Assembly (NCBI RefSeq): GCF_000382205.1
Contig: NZ_KB907793.1
Span: forward strand, 1 to 64,000
Direction of reading: 5' to 3'
Source: Dyadobacter beijingensis DSM 21582
Lineage (GTDB): Bacteria; Bacteroidota; Bacteroidia; Cytophagales; Spirosomataceae
Length of the DNA: 64,000 nt
Below the pieces are notes generated by a model, which was not told the origin of the DNA, ran no database searches, and was given only the letters and a program-made list of their open reading frames with translations. The position numbers were made by a program, and so were the translations under genes. Below are positions 25,603 to 34,242 of the stretch, one piece after another; the first letter of the stretch is position 1, and each line of letters begins with the position of its first letter.

Positions 25603-28224
25603 ATGAAGCAGTTTTCCAACCTGGATCAAAATAGTAGTAATCATACAAATCTTGAATGGGAACGACAATTGCTGCTCGATCTGGGCAATGATATCACCAA
25701 AGTGCGCGACAAGAATGACCTGATCGTCCTGTTTTCGGATCGGATCAAGTCATTAATGCACTTTACGCATACGATTGTGACCTTGATCGACCGCAAGGAT
25801 GAAACCTACAAGCCATTTTTACTTGATCACCGTGCATCAGCCATCAAGGACCACCCCGAATATGATGATATGGTCAAGGCGTGTTTTCCGCTTGACGAGC
25901 CCTTCATCCAATCCGTTTTGGCGGCCGGCGGTCCTGTCGATTTCTTTCTCGCCGATATTGTCGATGCCCCGCAAAGCCCGGCGTTCCTGCGCGTAAATTT
26001 CGAGAAAGGTATCCGGCATGTGCTGATGACAACGCTGCGTACCGGCAATCAGCCGATCGGGTTTATTCATATTTACACCGATCAGGAAGGTGGCTTTTCT
26101 CAGGAATTCAAGGACATCGTTCAAAGGATCACCCCGCAATTGTCAAGCGCGGTTTCCAACATTATCAAAAACGAAGAAATCCTGCAAAAGGAAAATGAAA
26201 AGTCATTCCTGCTTGATTTCAGCAATGATATGACGGCTGTCCGTAGCCGGGAAGATCTGGCTGTGGTAGTTAAAAAAGCACTACGAAAGCTCAATCCCGA
26301 GGGAGGATATGTGATCCGCAAGATTAATGAAGATGGCGTGACGATGTCGGCATACCTGTACGATACAGGCGCTTCTGCATTCGATCCTGCATTGTTGGAG
26401 CGGGTGCTTTCCGAGAAGTACCCGATCAATGACGGGCTCCAAAACCGCATCCTGGATAGCTATATCCCGTTGCTTTTCAATGTGGGCCGCGAGCTGCTGA
26501 GAGGCTACAATCTGTCCTACCTGGATCTTTGGGAAAATATGGGTTTCAAAACAATGGTCGGAATTGCATTGCGAAACGGCAACGCCAACATTGGTCTGCT
26601 ATGGCTGAGCATCGACGAGATCAACATTCCGATCTTGCAGGGCATCTGCTCGCAGATTGCCATTGCGATGGGCAACATTATGGCTAACGAGGACATTCTG
26701 CGCCGGCAGGCAGAGCAGCAGCTGATGCTCACATTTTCGAACGATATTACCGGTGTTAAATCCAAATCCGACCTGGACCATGTGGTTTCGAATGTTTTGC
26801 AGGGCCTGTTTCAAACCCGGATCGCTGTGATGTACCTCTTGGCGGAAGACCAGGTGACCCTTCGGCCTTACCTTTTCGACCGGCAGTTTTTCCAGGAAAC
26901 CGAAGTAGCTGAGCACGAAGAATTTTACGCTCTGAACATCAATGAACAACATATAAAACTTGTCTTCGAAAGCAACCAGCCGATTTTGATGGACATTGAT
27001 GAAAACCTGGAAGCGAAGTGCCTGAAACTGTCCATCCAGCGTGAGCAGCGGGGGATTAATACTGTCTACGCATCGGCGCTGAGATTGGGTGAACAGAACC
27101 TGGGCATGGTTTGGATGCTGGGGCAGCAGATCAGCGGGCCGCTTTTGCAAGGTATTTGCGCCCAGATTTCGACCGCGGTTTCCAACGTGCTTGCGCACGA
27201 GCAGATACTGCGTTTAAAAAAAGAGCTGGAAGACGAAAATGACTATCTCAAACAGCAGCTCAATAATGATTTTGAGGAGATTGTTGGCGGCGGCGAAGCG
27301 ATGCAGCAGGTATACCGGCTGATTTCCCTGGTGGCGGAAATCAACTCGACGGTATTGCTGCTAGGCGAGACGGGTACTGGAAAGGAATTGATCGCAAAAG
27401 CCGTTCATAACGCGTCTTCCCGCAAAGAAAAGCTGATGATCAAGGTTAACTGCGCGGCTATGCCTGCCAGCCTGATCGAGAGCGAGTTGTTTGGCCATGA
27501 GCGCGGCGCATTCACCGGGGCCGTCGAGCGGCGCATCGGAAAATTCGAGCTGGCCAACAACAGCACACTGTTTTTGGACGAGGTGGGGGAGATGCCGTTG
27601 GAAACACAGGTGAAGTTGCTGCGGGTTTTGCAGGAAAAGGAAATGGAGCGTGTAGGTGGCAAAACAACCATTAAATTGAACGTTCGGATCATCGCTGCCA
27701 CCAACCGCGACCTGGAAGCGGAAGTGAAAGCAGGCCGCTTCCGCTCGGATCTGTATTACCGTTTGAATGTTTTCCCGATCAAGCTGCCGCCGCTTCGCGA
27801 CCGCCGGGAAGATATCGAAAGCCTTGCCGGATTTTTCTTATCCAAATTCAGCAAAAGTATAGGCAAGAAAACCGTCAAGCTATCAGCCAACGCGTTACGG
27901 CAGTTGCAGGCCTATTTGTGGCCGGGCAATGTGCGCGAACTCGAACATCTCATTGAGCGCTCGGTGATACTGGCGACAGGTCCCATGATCACAGAGTTTT
28001 TCTTGCCGCATGCAACAAGGGCAACGACCGACGATCCAATGAGGCCATCCGATTTACCATTGGAAGAAGTCGAGCGCATGCACATCATACAGGTATTGCG
28101 CCGGTGCGGCGGCAAAATTTCCGGCATCGGGGGCGCTGCGGACATATTAGGCATTCCCGGCAACACCCTTCACTCTAAAATGCGGAAGCTGGGCATCTCA
28201 AAGGCCGATTATTACGCTCACTGA
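25603..28224 (+). CDS. Sigma-54-dependent activator with three GAF domains
   Basis: An 873-residue bacterial enhancer-binding protein. Three GAF-like sensor modules occupy about 20-190, 200-370 and 380-540; each begins with the same phrase (LLLDLGNDITKVR, FLLDFSNDMTAVR, LMLTFSNDITGVK), so they arose by internal duplication. The AAA+ domain (about 565-790) has GETGTGKE (Walker A), GAFTGA (sigma-54 contact), LFLDEVGEMP (Walker B) and LPPLRDRREDI. A Fis-type HTH ends the protein (GGAADILGIPGNTLHSKMRKLGI). No receiver domain is present, so a small molecule or redox signal is likely. Its probable target is the -24/-12 promoter at 28357. Confidence 0.92.
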   Translation: MKQFSNLDQNSSNHTNLEWERQLLLDLGNDITKVRDKNDLIVLFSDRIKSLMHFTHTIVTLIDRKDETYKPFLLDHRASAIKDHPEYDDMVKACFPLDEPFIQSVLAAGGPVDFFLADIVDAPQSPAFLRVNFEKGIRHVLMTTLRTGNQPIGFIHIYTDQEGGFSQEFKDIVQRITPQLSSAVSNIIKNEEILQKENEKSFLLDFSNDMTAVRSREDLAVVVKKALRKLNPEGGYVIRKINEDGVTMSAYLYDTGASAFDPALLERVLSEKYPINDGLQNRILDSYIPLLFNVGRELLRGYNLSYLDLWENMGFKTMVGIALRNGNANIGLLWLSIDEINIPILQGICSQIAIAMGNIMANEDILRRQAEQQLMLTFSNDITGVKSKSDLDHVVSNVLQGLFQTRIAVMYLLAEDQVTLRPYLFDRQFFQETEVAEHEEFYALNINEQHIKLVFESNQPILMDIDENLEAKCLKLSIQREQRGINTVYASALRLGEQNLGMVWMLGQQISGPLLQGICAQISTAVSNVLAHEQILRLKKELEDENDYLKQQLNNDFEEIVGGGEAMQQVYRLISLVAEINSTVLLLGETGTGKELIAKAVHNASSRKEKLMIKVNCAAMPASLIESELFGHERGAFTGAVERRIGKFELANNSTLFLDEVGEMPLETQVKLLRVLQEKEMERVGGKTTIKLNVRIIAATNRDLEAEVKAGRFRSDLYYRLNVFPIKLPPLRDRREDIESLAGFFLSKFSKSIGKKTVKLSANALRQLQAYLWPGNVRELEHLIERSVILATGPMITEFFLPHATRATTDDPMRPSDLPLEEVERMHIIQVLRRCGGKISGIGGAADILGIPGNTLHSKMRKLGISKADYYAH

Positions 28225-28284
28225 GTGCTTTAAATAGTTGGGGCATTTCGTTCTCTCTCATCAAATAAGATGATACTTTTTGTG

Positions 28285-28306
28285 TTTTCACTAAATACGG
28301 TGAAAA
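28285..28306. promoter_or_regulatory. 22-bp palindrome, candidate enhancer site
   Basis: TTTTCAC and GTGAAAA flank an eight-base spacer (TAAATACG), giving a perfect 7-bp inverted repeat about 50 bp upstream of the -24/-12 promoter and just after the activator gene. It is surrounded by a wider CTCTCAT/ATGAGAG inverted repeat (28254 and 28306 region). Position and symmetry suit a dimeric Fis-type HTH. It could instead be a weak hairpin ending the activator mRNA. Confidence 0.45.
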
Positions 28307-28356
28307 TGAGAGGTGTCTGTATTGAATATATTATTGATAATCAGTCTATTAAGTAT

Positions 28357-28374
28357 TTGGCATCGAAATGGCAA
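28357..28374 (+). promoter_or_regulatory. Sigma-54 (-24/-12) promoter
   Basis: TTGGCATCGAAATGGCAA carries the invariant GG-N10-GC spacing (GG 28359-28360, GC 28371-28372) and close matches to the TTGGCA and TTGCA-type elements. It lies 46 bp upstream of the first NmrA-like gene and directly downstream of a sigma-54 activator gene. Confidence 0.7.
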
Positions 28375-28419
28375 GTTTAGGATCATCTGTAAGATTTTAA
28401 ACTTAAACATTTCAAAATT

Positions 28420-29160
28420 ATGAAGATTGTCATTGTAGGCGGTACGGGGTTAATCGGAACAAGGGTTAGCGAAAAACTGCGGGTGTTGGGCCATCAGGTA
28501 GTCGTAGCCGCTCCTTCGACGGGCATCAATGCATTGACTGGCGAAGGCCTAGCTGAGGCCATGAAAGATGCCGAGGTGGTCGTCGATCTGTCTAACTCGG
28601 CTTCTCCCGAGGAAGATACGGCTATCAATTTCTTCCGTGCAGCAGGCAGGAACCTGGCTGCGGCAGAAATTGCGGCCGGTGTGAAACACCACCTGGTACT
28701 TTCGATCGTAGGAACCGACCGGGCCTTGTATATCGGTTATCTGCGCGCCAAAAAAGAGCAGGAGGATATTATCAAAGAATCCGGTATCCCGTACACGATC
28801 ATCCGCGCTACGCAGTTCCACGAACATATCACAACTTTGATTGCGGTGCAATCCGACGAGGAGGCAATCCACATTTCCACCGTGGACTATCAGCCCATTG
28901 CAGCAGAAGACGTGGCCGCATTGGTTACACGGCTCGCATTGGAAGCGCCCAAAAACACGACCGTGGAAATCGCAGGGCCTGACCTGGCGCCCATGAACGA
29001 GTTTGTAAGCCAATACCTTTCTGTTAAAGGCGGGGAAAAGCCCTTGGTCGCCAACGACGAAAATAAGTACATGTTCTTCGAAATCCCCAAATCCCTTTTG
29101 GTCCCTCAGGGCGATTTTTATCCTGGCGCAATCCGGTTCGGCGACTGGATTAAGGAATAG
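28420..29160 (+). CDS. NmrA-like NAD(P)-binding oxidoreductase (atypical SDR), copy 1
   Basis: A 246-residue Rossmann-fold protein. MKIVIVGGTGLIGTRV is the nucleotide-binding loop, followed by VVVDLSNSAS, HHLVLSIVGTDR and the substrate-proximal segment ESGIPYTIIRATQFHEHI. Relatives are NmrA sensors and quinone-oxidoreductase-2-like enzymes; the YxxxK catalytic pair of classical SDRs is not evident. It follows a sigma-54 promoter and is the first of two tandem paralogues, 40 bp apart. Regulation by the activator at 25603 is the likely scenario. Confidence 0.85.
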   Translation: MKIVIVGGTGLIGTRVSEKLRVLGHQVVVAAPSTGINALTGEGLAEAMKDAEVVVDLSNSASPEEDTAINFFRAAGRNLAAAEIAAGVKHHLVLSIVGTDRALYIGYLRAKKEQEDIIKESGIPYTIIRATQFHEHITTLIAVQSDEEAIHISTVDYQPIAAEDVAALVTRLALEAPKNTTVEIAGPDLAPMNEFVSQYLSVKGGEKPLVANDENKYMFFEIPKSLLVPQGDFYPGAIRFGDWIKE

Positions 29161-29200
29161 TCAAATCCATTCATTTCAAATTTATTCACAACCAGAAATC

Positions 29201-29956
29201 ATGAAAATTGTAATCATAGGCGGTACAGGCCTGATCGGCTCCAACGTCACCAAAAAACTTCGTCAGCTTGGCCACAACGTCATTGCTGGTTCTCCCTCGA
29301 CAGGTATCAACGCACTCACAGGCGAGGGGCTTTCAGATGCATTGGAAAATACGGACGTGGTCGTTGACCTTTCCAACTCTCCTTCATTTGAGGATGGTCC
29401 GGCAATCCAGTTTTTCGAGACCTTGGGCCGCAACATTTTGTCGGCTGAATTGAATGCAGGCGTCAAACACCATGTAGTGCTGTCCATTGTCGGCACGCAC
29501 CTGATGGAAGGCATGGGTTATATGCGGGCGAAGAAAATCCAGGAGGATCTGGTTAAAAAATCCGGTGTGCCATACACCATCGTCCGCAGCACCCAATTCC
29601 AGGAATTTGTGCCAACCATTGCCGCGGGAGGCACACAGGGGAGTGAAGTTCATGTCTCGAAGCTCGATTTCCAGCCCATTGCTGCCGAAGAGGTGGCGCT
29701 ATTCATCGCCCGGTTTGCGATATCTGAGCCTGCGAACGGAACTGTCGAGATTGCGGGCCCTGTCCGTGGGCCCATGAGTGAATTCGTGGAAGCATATGTC
29801 AAGGCAAATGACGCGGGCAAAACGGTGATCGCCGACGACAGCAGTGAGTACTTCGGCTTGGAAGTGTCGGCATCGACGTTGGTACCGGAAGGAAATGCTT
29901 ACCTGGGAGAAACCCGGTTCGAGGAGTATCTTGGGTCTCTTTCGCCCCACTCCTGA
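29201..29956 (+). CDS. NmrA-like NAD(P)-binding oxidoreductase, copy 2
   Basis: A 251-residue paralogue of the preceding gene, with the same landmarks: MKIVIIGGTGLIGSNV, PSTGINALTGEGLSDAL, VVVDLSNSPSFEDG, SGVPYTIVRSTQFQEF and DFQPIAAEEVA. The near-identical blocks around residues 30-50 indicate a tandem duplication followed by divergence in the substrate region. It shares the upstream sigma-54 promoter and is followed by a terminator at 29989, so the two genes form a compact transcription unit. The substrates are unknown. Confidence 0.85.
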   Translation: MKIVIIGGTGLIGSNVTKKLRQLGHNVIAGSPSTGINALTGEGLSDALENTDVVVDLSNSPSFEDGPAIQFFETLGRNILSAELNAGVKHHVVLSIVGTHLMEGMGYMRAKKIQEDLVKKSGVPYTIVRSTQFQEFVPTIAAGGTQGSEVHVSKLDFQPIAAEEVALFIARFAISEPANGTVEIAGPVRGPMSEFVEAYVKANDAGKTVIADDSSEYFGLEVSASTLVPEGNAYLGETRFEEYLGSLSPHS

Positions 29957-29988
29957 CAACCTTGCAGATTTTAGATTGTCCTGATCAT

Positions 29989-30021
29989 GCACGGTTGGTA
30001 GCAATTACCGGCCGTGCTTTT
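29989..30021 (+). terminator. Intrinsic terminator after the NmrA-like pair
   Basis: GCACGG pairs with CCGTGC, with an inner GGTA/TACC extension, followed by TTTT (30018-30021). It lies 33 bp after the stop of the second paralogue and ends that transcription unit. Confidence 0.65.
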
Positions 30022-30044
30022 AAACACCCTCAATAACTTATCCC

Positions 30045-30665
30045 ATGAACATTCAAAATGATAGAAGGGCATTGGTAAAATCCCTGCATTACATATCCGG
30101 TGTTACCTTGTCGGTTTTTATAGCATTCCACTTACTAAACCACCTTTTTGCATTGGATGGGCCGGAAAAACATATCCAGATCATGGAGCAGTTCCGGCTC
30201 GTGTACAGACATCCGGTCGTGGAAACGCTGCTATTGCTGGTCGTTTTATTCCAGATTATTACGGGCATCAGACTGATTTACAAACGGGATGCTCAGGCTA
30301 TTGCCGAGAAGATCCAGGTATACTCGGGCCTTTATCTTTCCTTTTTTCTCATTGCCCACGTGGGCGCAGTTCTTTCCGCACGGTATATTGAGCACCTGGA
30401 CACCAATTTCTATTTTGCAGCGGCTGGGCTTAACTATTATCCTGCAACTTTTATTTTTATACCCTACTATTTCCTGGCCGTGGCCTCAATCAGTTTGCAC
30501 GTTTCGGCAATTCATTATTTGAAGACTAAATCGAAACCAGCGGCAGTTGGTATTGCTGTCGTCGGGATAGTGACTTCATTCATAATCATTCTAGCCTTTA
30601 CGGATAGCTTTGAGTGGCTTGACATGCCACAACCGTATGAGCAGTTCATTCGGGCTTTAATTTGA
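30045..30665 (+). CDS. Five-helix membrane protein, cytochrome b/SdhC-like
   Basis: A 206-residue membrane protein with about five hydrophobic segments. Histidines sit within or next to membrane helices (SLHYISG and FIAFHLLNHL in helix 1, VYRHPVVE before helix 2, LIAHVGAV in helix 3, SLHVSAIHYL in helix 4), as in diheme succinate dehydrogenase or fumarate reductase anchor subunits. No flavoprotein or iron-sulfur partner is adjacent. Heme binding is therefore an inference from His placement; the electron partner is unknown. Confidence 0.6.
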   Translation: MNIQNDRRALVKSLHYISGVTLSVFIAFHLLNHLFALDGPEKHIQIMEQFRLVYRHPVVETLLLLVVLFQIITGIRLIYKRDAQAIAEKIQVYSGLYLSFFLIAHVGAVLSARYIEHLDTNFYFAAAGLNYYPATFIFIPYYFLAVASISLHVSAIHYLKTKSKPAAVGIAVVGIVTSFIIILAFTDSFEWLDMPQPYEQFIRALI

Positions 30666-30719
30666 ATCATTCCTCAATCTTTGTTATTTTCGAGGCAAAA
30701 CCCCCTCATTATTAACTAT

Positions 30720-31259
30720 ATGGCTGAATTATACTCTCAGGGTACTTCCAATAATCGTGGAAAATTCCTTGTCGAATATTCAATAAAACAAAAAGCAACG
30801 TGGGCTTTTGCACTAGCTTATCTGCTGACGGTGTTGTACGTAATTGTGGTTGTGGCTGAAAACAGAGTTGATGTTGCTAAGACTGTGATGATCTGTATTT
30901 CGGGGGTTGCGCTTGGTTGGGTCTCTGGCATTTTAATTTCCCCTAGCTCTGAACGAGAGTCTGCACGATTCACGAAAGCAGGGCAAGTTGTTTCTGCATT
31001 CATTTCCGGCTGGTTGTTTACGAAAATAGATAGGCCCGTAGAGGCCTACATTACGAAGGTTGTTCAAAGCATCTCCGATGAACAAGCAGAACTCTCCATA
31101 TCATCATTGAGTTTAGTACAGTTACTTGGGGCCACGGTGTCCTTTTCAATTACTCTTATAACTGTTTACATCAATCGCGCAGAAGAGTATTCTAAGAAGA
31201 GCCAACCGACCAGTAACCCCCATCAGCAAGCGAAGCTGAACCCTGGAAGTATTCCCTGA
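30720..31259 (+). CDS. Membrane protein of unknown function
   Basis: I do not recognise this 179-residue protein. After a short polar start (MAELYSQGTSNNRG) there are two hydrophobic helices (AFALAYLLTVLYVIVVVA and MICISGVALGWVSGILI), a polar stretch (SSERESARFTKAGQVVSAF), and a further C-terminal helix (LLGATVSFSITLITVYI). The SP-SSE-ARF segment would lie between helices. It is 54 bp after the cytochrome-b-like gene and convergent with the HxlR regulator. ATG 30720 is chosen because the frame upstream to 30681 looks non-coding. Confidence 0.6.
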   Translation: MAELYSQGTSNNRGKFLVEYSIKQKATWAFALAYLLTVLYVIVVVAENRVDVAKTVMICISGVALGWVSGILISPSSERESARFTKAGQVVSAFISGWLFTKIDRPVEAYITKVVQSISDEQAELSISSLSLVQLLGATVSFSITLITVYINRAEEYSKKSQPTSNPHQQAKLNPGSIP

Positions 31260-31359
31260 AACCTCCCAGCATGTATGTCTTTGGATATCCCATTACCGGC
31301 CCTCTTCGTTTAGGTTCCGAAGGCTGATTTGCCTTTTTATGCATAGAGGTGGCTGTTCT

Positions 31360-31752
31360 TTATACCTGCTCACCTTCGCCGTGCATCAGTTTCTCACGGT
31401 GTTGTTTTCCCCAACTGATCATTTCCAGAATAACCCCGCCAAACGACAGGCAATAATCTGTTTCCGAATACTCAACCAATACAGGTGTGTCCGGCGTTAC
31501 CGTGCGTTTAATTAGTTGATTGGCCTCCATATCCTTTAATTCTCTCGACAACATCCGCGTAGTAATGCCCGGAATACTTCTTTGAATATCGCGGAAACGC
31601 CTATTTCCATTGCAGATCGAGTTGATAATGAGGAGTCTCCATTTGCCCCCGATCACATACATCGTATCCTGCAAAGCCTGAACTTCCTGCTTTTGGTTTC
31701 TTGGGTTCGAGAGCAGTTGCCCCGCTTTGATGATCTGTTCTTCATTTGTCAT
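31360..31752 (-). CDS. HxlR-family winged-helix regulator
   Basis: A 130-residue MarR-like regulator. The signature VIGGKWRLLIINSICNGNRRFRDIQRSIPGITTRMLSRELKDME is the HxlR winged helix, followed by PVLVEYSETDYCLS. Such proteins respond to electrophiles or aldehydes, often through a cysteine; two Cys are present (ICNG and DYCLS). The gene is 100 bp from the tail of a truncated SDR, its probable former neighbour and target. Confidence 0.87.
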   Translation of the reverse strand: MTNEEQIIKAGQLLSNPRNQKQEVQALQDTMYVIGGKWRLLIINSICNGNRRFRDIQRSIPGITTRMLSRELKDMEANQLIKRTVTPDTPVLVEYSETDYCLSFGGVILEMISWGKQHREKLMHGEGEQV

Positions 31753-31853
31753 TTGTGCTACGGTCTGATGTCTGGACTAACTTGCTGACCATGACAAAAG
31801 CACAGGTGGTTCACACCGTGTGGCTTCATTATTAAATCTTAAATCAAGCCAAT

Positions 31854-32104
31854 TCAGAGACTCATTCCACCATCGATTACGATCTCGGCTCCCGTGATAA
31901 AACTTGCAGCATCACTAGCGAAATATGTTACCAGTTTTGCAACATCGTCAGCACTTCCGATTTTCTTCAACGGGATCCGCTCGATCATCCAATCATCCAG
32001 TGCCTGGCCGGATTCAGGATCCAGGCCTATTTTGTTTAGAATTTCAGTCTGGGTCGGGCTCGGACTGATCGCGTTTACCCGGATCTTACGGGGCGAAAGC
32101 TCAA
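31854..32104 (-). pseudogene. SDR-family oxidoreductase, C-terminal fragment
   Basis: The minus strand reads ELSPRKIRVNAISPSPTQTEIL, then IERIPLKKIGSADDVAKLV and SFITGAEIVIDGGMSL with a stop: the last third of a classical short-chain dehydrogenase. The nucleotide-binding loop and catalytic Tyr/Lys are missing. At about 32105 the sequence changes abruptly into a fragment of an RND adaptor on the other strand. A deletion joining two genes is the simplest explanation. Confidence 0.85.
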
Positions 32105-32107
32105 AAA

Positions 32108-32515
32108 GGTAAGCCAGTCACATATCATATCAATGCCATGCCGGGCGAGACGTTCAAGGGGACGATTAGCCGCAGATCAGGCAATATGAACGTGAAATTT
32201 CGCTCTGAAACTGTGGAGATAGACGTCAGCAATGCGGCTCGCCGCATTAAGCCGGGGATGTTTGCGGAAGTATCCCTTGTCCCGGAGGCCACCGAAGGCG
32301 CGCTGACCGTCCCAGCCACGGCGGTAGTAGCTTCCACGGAAAGGCAGTACGTCATCCGCGTCGGCGATGCGGGTAAGGCAGAGTTCGTGGATGTAAGGAC
32401 CGGACAGAAATCGTCCAGTCTCACGGAAGTTTTCGGCGACCTGCGGAAGGGCGATAAGATCGTTGTTAATGCCCGCAATGATTTGAAGCAAGGAGTGAAA
32501 GTAGCGGCGAACTGA
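32108..32515 (+). pseudogene. RND efflux periplasmic adaptor (HlyD/MFP), C-terminal fragment
   Basis: The plus strand reads GKPVTYHINAMPGETFKG, then KIRPGMFAEV-like IKPGMFAEVSLVPEA, TVPATAVV, VRTGQKSSSLTEV and KGDKIVVNA: the beta-barrel and membrane-proximal domains of a membrane-fusion protein. The signal peptide, hairpin and lipoyl halves are absent. The frame continues upstream of the apparent Met at 32138, to the scar at about 32105. No RND pump gene follows, so both ends of the original operon are lost. Confidence 0.85.
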
Positions 32516-32540
32516 GGCCGGTGTCTTTGGAGGATGGCTG

Positions 32541-32556
32541 TGTGACCAATGTCACA
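32541..32556. promoter_or_regulatory. Crp/Fnr-type operator 1
   Basis: TGTGACCAATGTCACA is a perfect TGTGAC-N4-GTCACA palindrome, 50 bp upstream of the Crp/Fnr regulator gene; two close copies precede the next transcription units (33277, 34155). It is probably autoregulatory. Confidence 0.75.
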
Positions 32557-32606
32557 AACAAGACGTTCGTAAATGCTTAACTTAGCCATTTTCAAATCGA
32601 CAAATA

Positions 32607-33260
32607 ATGGGCATTACGACAGAGCATTCCCAAGTGCAGCAACTGCTGGAATCACATTTCGGGCAATTTGAACCGGAGCTAATCAGCAAACTGGCAGAGC
32701 ATTGCGTTATCCGTGATTTCGAAGCGGATCAGCAACTGATGCGTCCCGGCCAGTACTTCAAATCGACGATGCTGATCGTTGAAGGGAGTGTGAAAATATA
32801 CCGTGAAGACCAGGATGGCGGTGAGTTTTTTATGTACCATCTGGGGGCGGGGGATGCGTGCGCGCTATCGATGATTTGTGCGACGCGAGAAGAACAGAGC
32901 CAGATTTCCGCCAAGGCCATTGAACCATCCAAAGCACTGCTCGTGCCGATCGCATTGATGGACGAGCTAATGACTGGCTACAAAACATGGTACTATTTTG
33001 TGCTGGAAACCTATCGTTCCCGCTTCGAGGAGTTGCTGGAAGTGGTGGATAGCATCGCTTTCAAAAGCATGGACGAACGCATTGAATTTTACCTCAAAAA
33101 TCAACGTAAGCTTTCTCATAGCGATGAGCTTCCGCTCACGCACCAGCAGATCGCTACCGATATGAACTCTTCGAGGGAAGTGATTTCAAGACTGCTTAAA
33201 AAAATGGAACAGCGCGGTATGGTGCGACTTGGCCGCAACACGATTACCATCCTTTTTTGA
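32607..33260 (+). CDS. Crp/Fnr-family transcriptional regulator of the sulfur operon
   Basis: A 217-residue regulator. Residues about 20-140 form the cyclic-nucleotide-type beta-roll (LMRPGQYFKSTMLIVEGSVKIYRED, GAGDACALSMICA), and residues 150-217 the HTH (LTHQQIATDMNSSREVISRLLKKMEQRGMVRL). Cys residues (HCVIRDF, DACALSMICATR) could sense persulfide or redox state, but there is no Fnr Fe-S cluster motif. The recognition helix SSREVISR is typical of TGTGA-type binders. Three palindromic operators stand before this gene, the exporter and the MBL-rhodanese gene, so it most likely controls the whole sulfur unit and itself. Confidence 0.88.
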   Translation: MGITTEHSQVQQLLESHFGQFEPELISKLAEHCVIRDFEADQQLMRPGQYFKSTMLIVEGSVKIYREDQDGGEFFMYHLGAGDACALSMICATREEQSQISAKAIEPSKALLVPIALMDELMTGYKTWYYFVLETYRSRFEELLEVVDSIAFKSMDERIEFYLKNQRKLSHSDELPLTHQQIATDMNSSREVISRLLKKMEQRGMVRLGRNTITILF

Positions 33261-33276
33261 GGGACTTTTTCTGCTG

Positions 33277-33292
33277 TGTAACATTTGTCACA
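33277..33292. promoter_or_regulatory. Crp/Fnr-type operator 2
   Basis: TGTAACATTTGTCACA matches the flanking operators except for one base in the left half (TGTAAC for TGTGAC). It lies between the regulator stop and the exporter start, 51 bp before ATG 33344. Confidence 0.7.
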
Positions 33293-33343
33293 AACCCGCC
33301 GGTTTCCGTATCGCAATTTTGCACTCAGTTAGCGCAAAAGCAT

Positions 33344-34138
33344 ATGGAAACCATTGGTTATTTAGCGTCGGTATTAATCGGCATTTCTTTGGGGCTGGTC
33401 GGCGGGGGAGGGTCAATCCTGACCGTACCGGTCCTAGTGTACATTTTCGGGATCAGCCCGGTCGTATCCACTTCGTATTCGCTGTTTATTGTCGGCTCGA
33501 CCAGTCTTGTGGGGGCATACAGCAACTACCGGCTTGGGCTGGTCAATGTCAAAGCGGCATTGTTCTTCGGACTGAGCTCGATGGTAACCGTTTACCTCAC
33601 CCGCAAGCTTCTGGTTCCTCTCATTCCTCAAAACCTGTTCCGGATCGGCCATTTCCAGGTCACCGAGCGGCTGTTGACGATGGCGTCGTTCGCCGTGCTG
33701 ATGCTCGCGGCGTCGGTCGGGATGATCGCCGGCAAACAAAAGGAGCCGGGCTGTCTGAAATGCGACCTGGGGCGTAATATTGTAAAGCTGGGCCTCAGTG
33801 CGGTAGGAATCGGACTTACGACCGGGCTGTTGGGCGCGGGCGGCGGCTTTTTGCTGATCCCCACATTGGTATTGGTGCTGGGTATGCCCATGCGGGAGGC
33901 GGTAGGGACTTCACTACTGATCATCGCCCTGAATTCCCTGGTAGGGTTCTCGGGAGACCTGGGACACTTCACCATCGACTGGTATTTTCTGCTAACGGTG
34001 ACGCTCGTCGCCATGGTTGGCATCTCCATAGGCGGCCTGCTGGCCCGTAAGCTGGACAGCAGGCAATTGAAAAAGAGCTTCGGCTGGTTTGTGCTCATCA
34101 TGGGATGCTTTATCCTCTTCAAAGAATTAATCTTCTGA
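33344..34138 (+). CDS. TauE/SafE-family sulfite/sulfur-anion exporter
   Basis: A 264-residue membrane protein with about eight helices and the two-repeat TauE/SafE layout: IGISLGLVGGGGSILTVPVLVYIFG in repeat one and IGLTTGLLGAGGGFLLIPTLVLVLG in repeat two. The family exports sulfite, sulfoacetate or similar anions across the inner membrane. ATG 33344 is chosen because the operator at 33277 lies upstream of it; the frame is open to 33257. It is part of the operator-marked sulfur group with the persulfide dioxygenase-like and YeeE/YedE genes, so it probably clears sulfite made from persulfide oxidation. Confidence 0.88.
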   Translation: METIGYLASVLIGISLGLVGGGGSILTVPVLVYIFGISPVVSTSYSLFIVGSTSLVGAYSNYRLGLVNVKAALFFGLSSMVTVYLTRKLLVPLIPQNLFRIGHFQVTERLLTMASFAVLMLAASVGMIAGKQKEPGCLKCDLGRNIVKLGLSAVGIGLTTGLLGAGGGFLLIPTLVLVLGMPMREAVGTSLLIIALNSLVGFSGDLGHFTIDWYFLLTVTLVAMVGISIGGLLARKLDSRQLKKSFGWFVLIMGCFILFKELIF

Positions 34139-34154
34139 TTAAGAAACATCCCTG

Positions 34155-34170
34155 TGTGACAAAGGTCACA
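34155..34170. promoter_or_regulatory. Crp/Fnr-type operator 3
   Basis: TGTGACAAAGGTCACA is a perfect TGTGAC-N4-GTCACA palindrome, 72 bp before the MBL-rhodanese gene. It shares both half-sites with operator 1. Confidence 0.75.
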
Positions 34171-34242
34171 GAAAACGGCCGGCTGCCTTGCGAACTTTGT
34201 CTCATGGTTCTCCTACTCATCACTCAAAACATTTAATGAAAA

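Noticed and set aside
28225..28284. A terminator for the sigma-54 activator gene
   Set aside because: No GC-rich stem followed by a U-run is present; the inverted repeats here are AT-rich and better explained as protein-binding sites.
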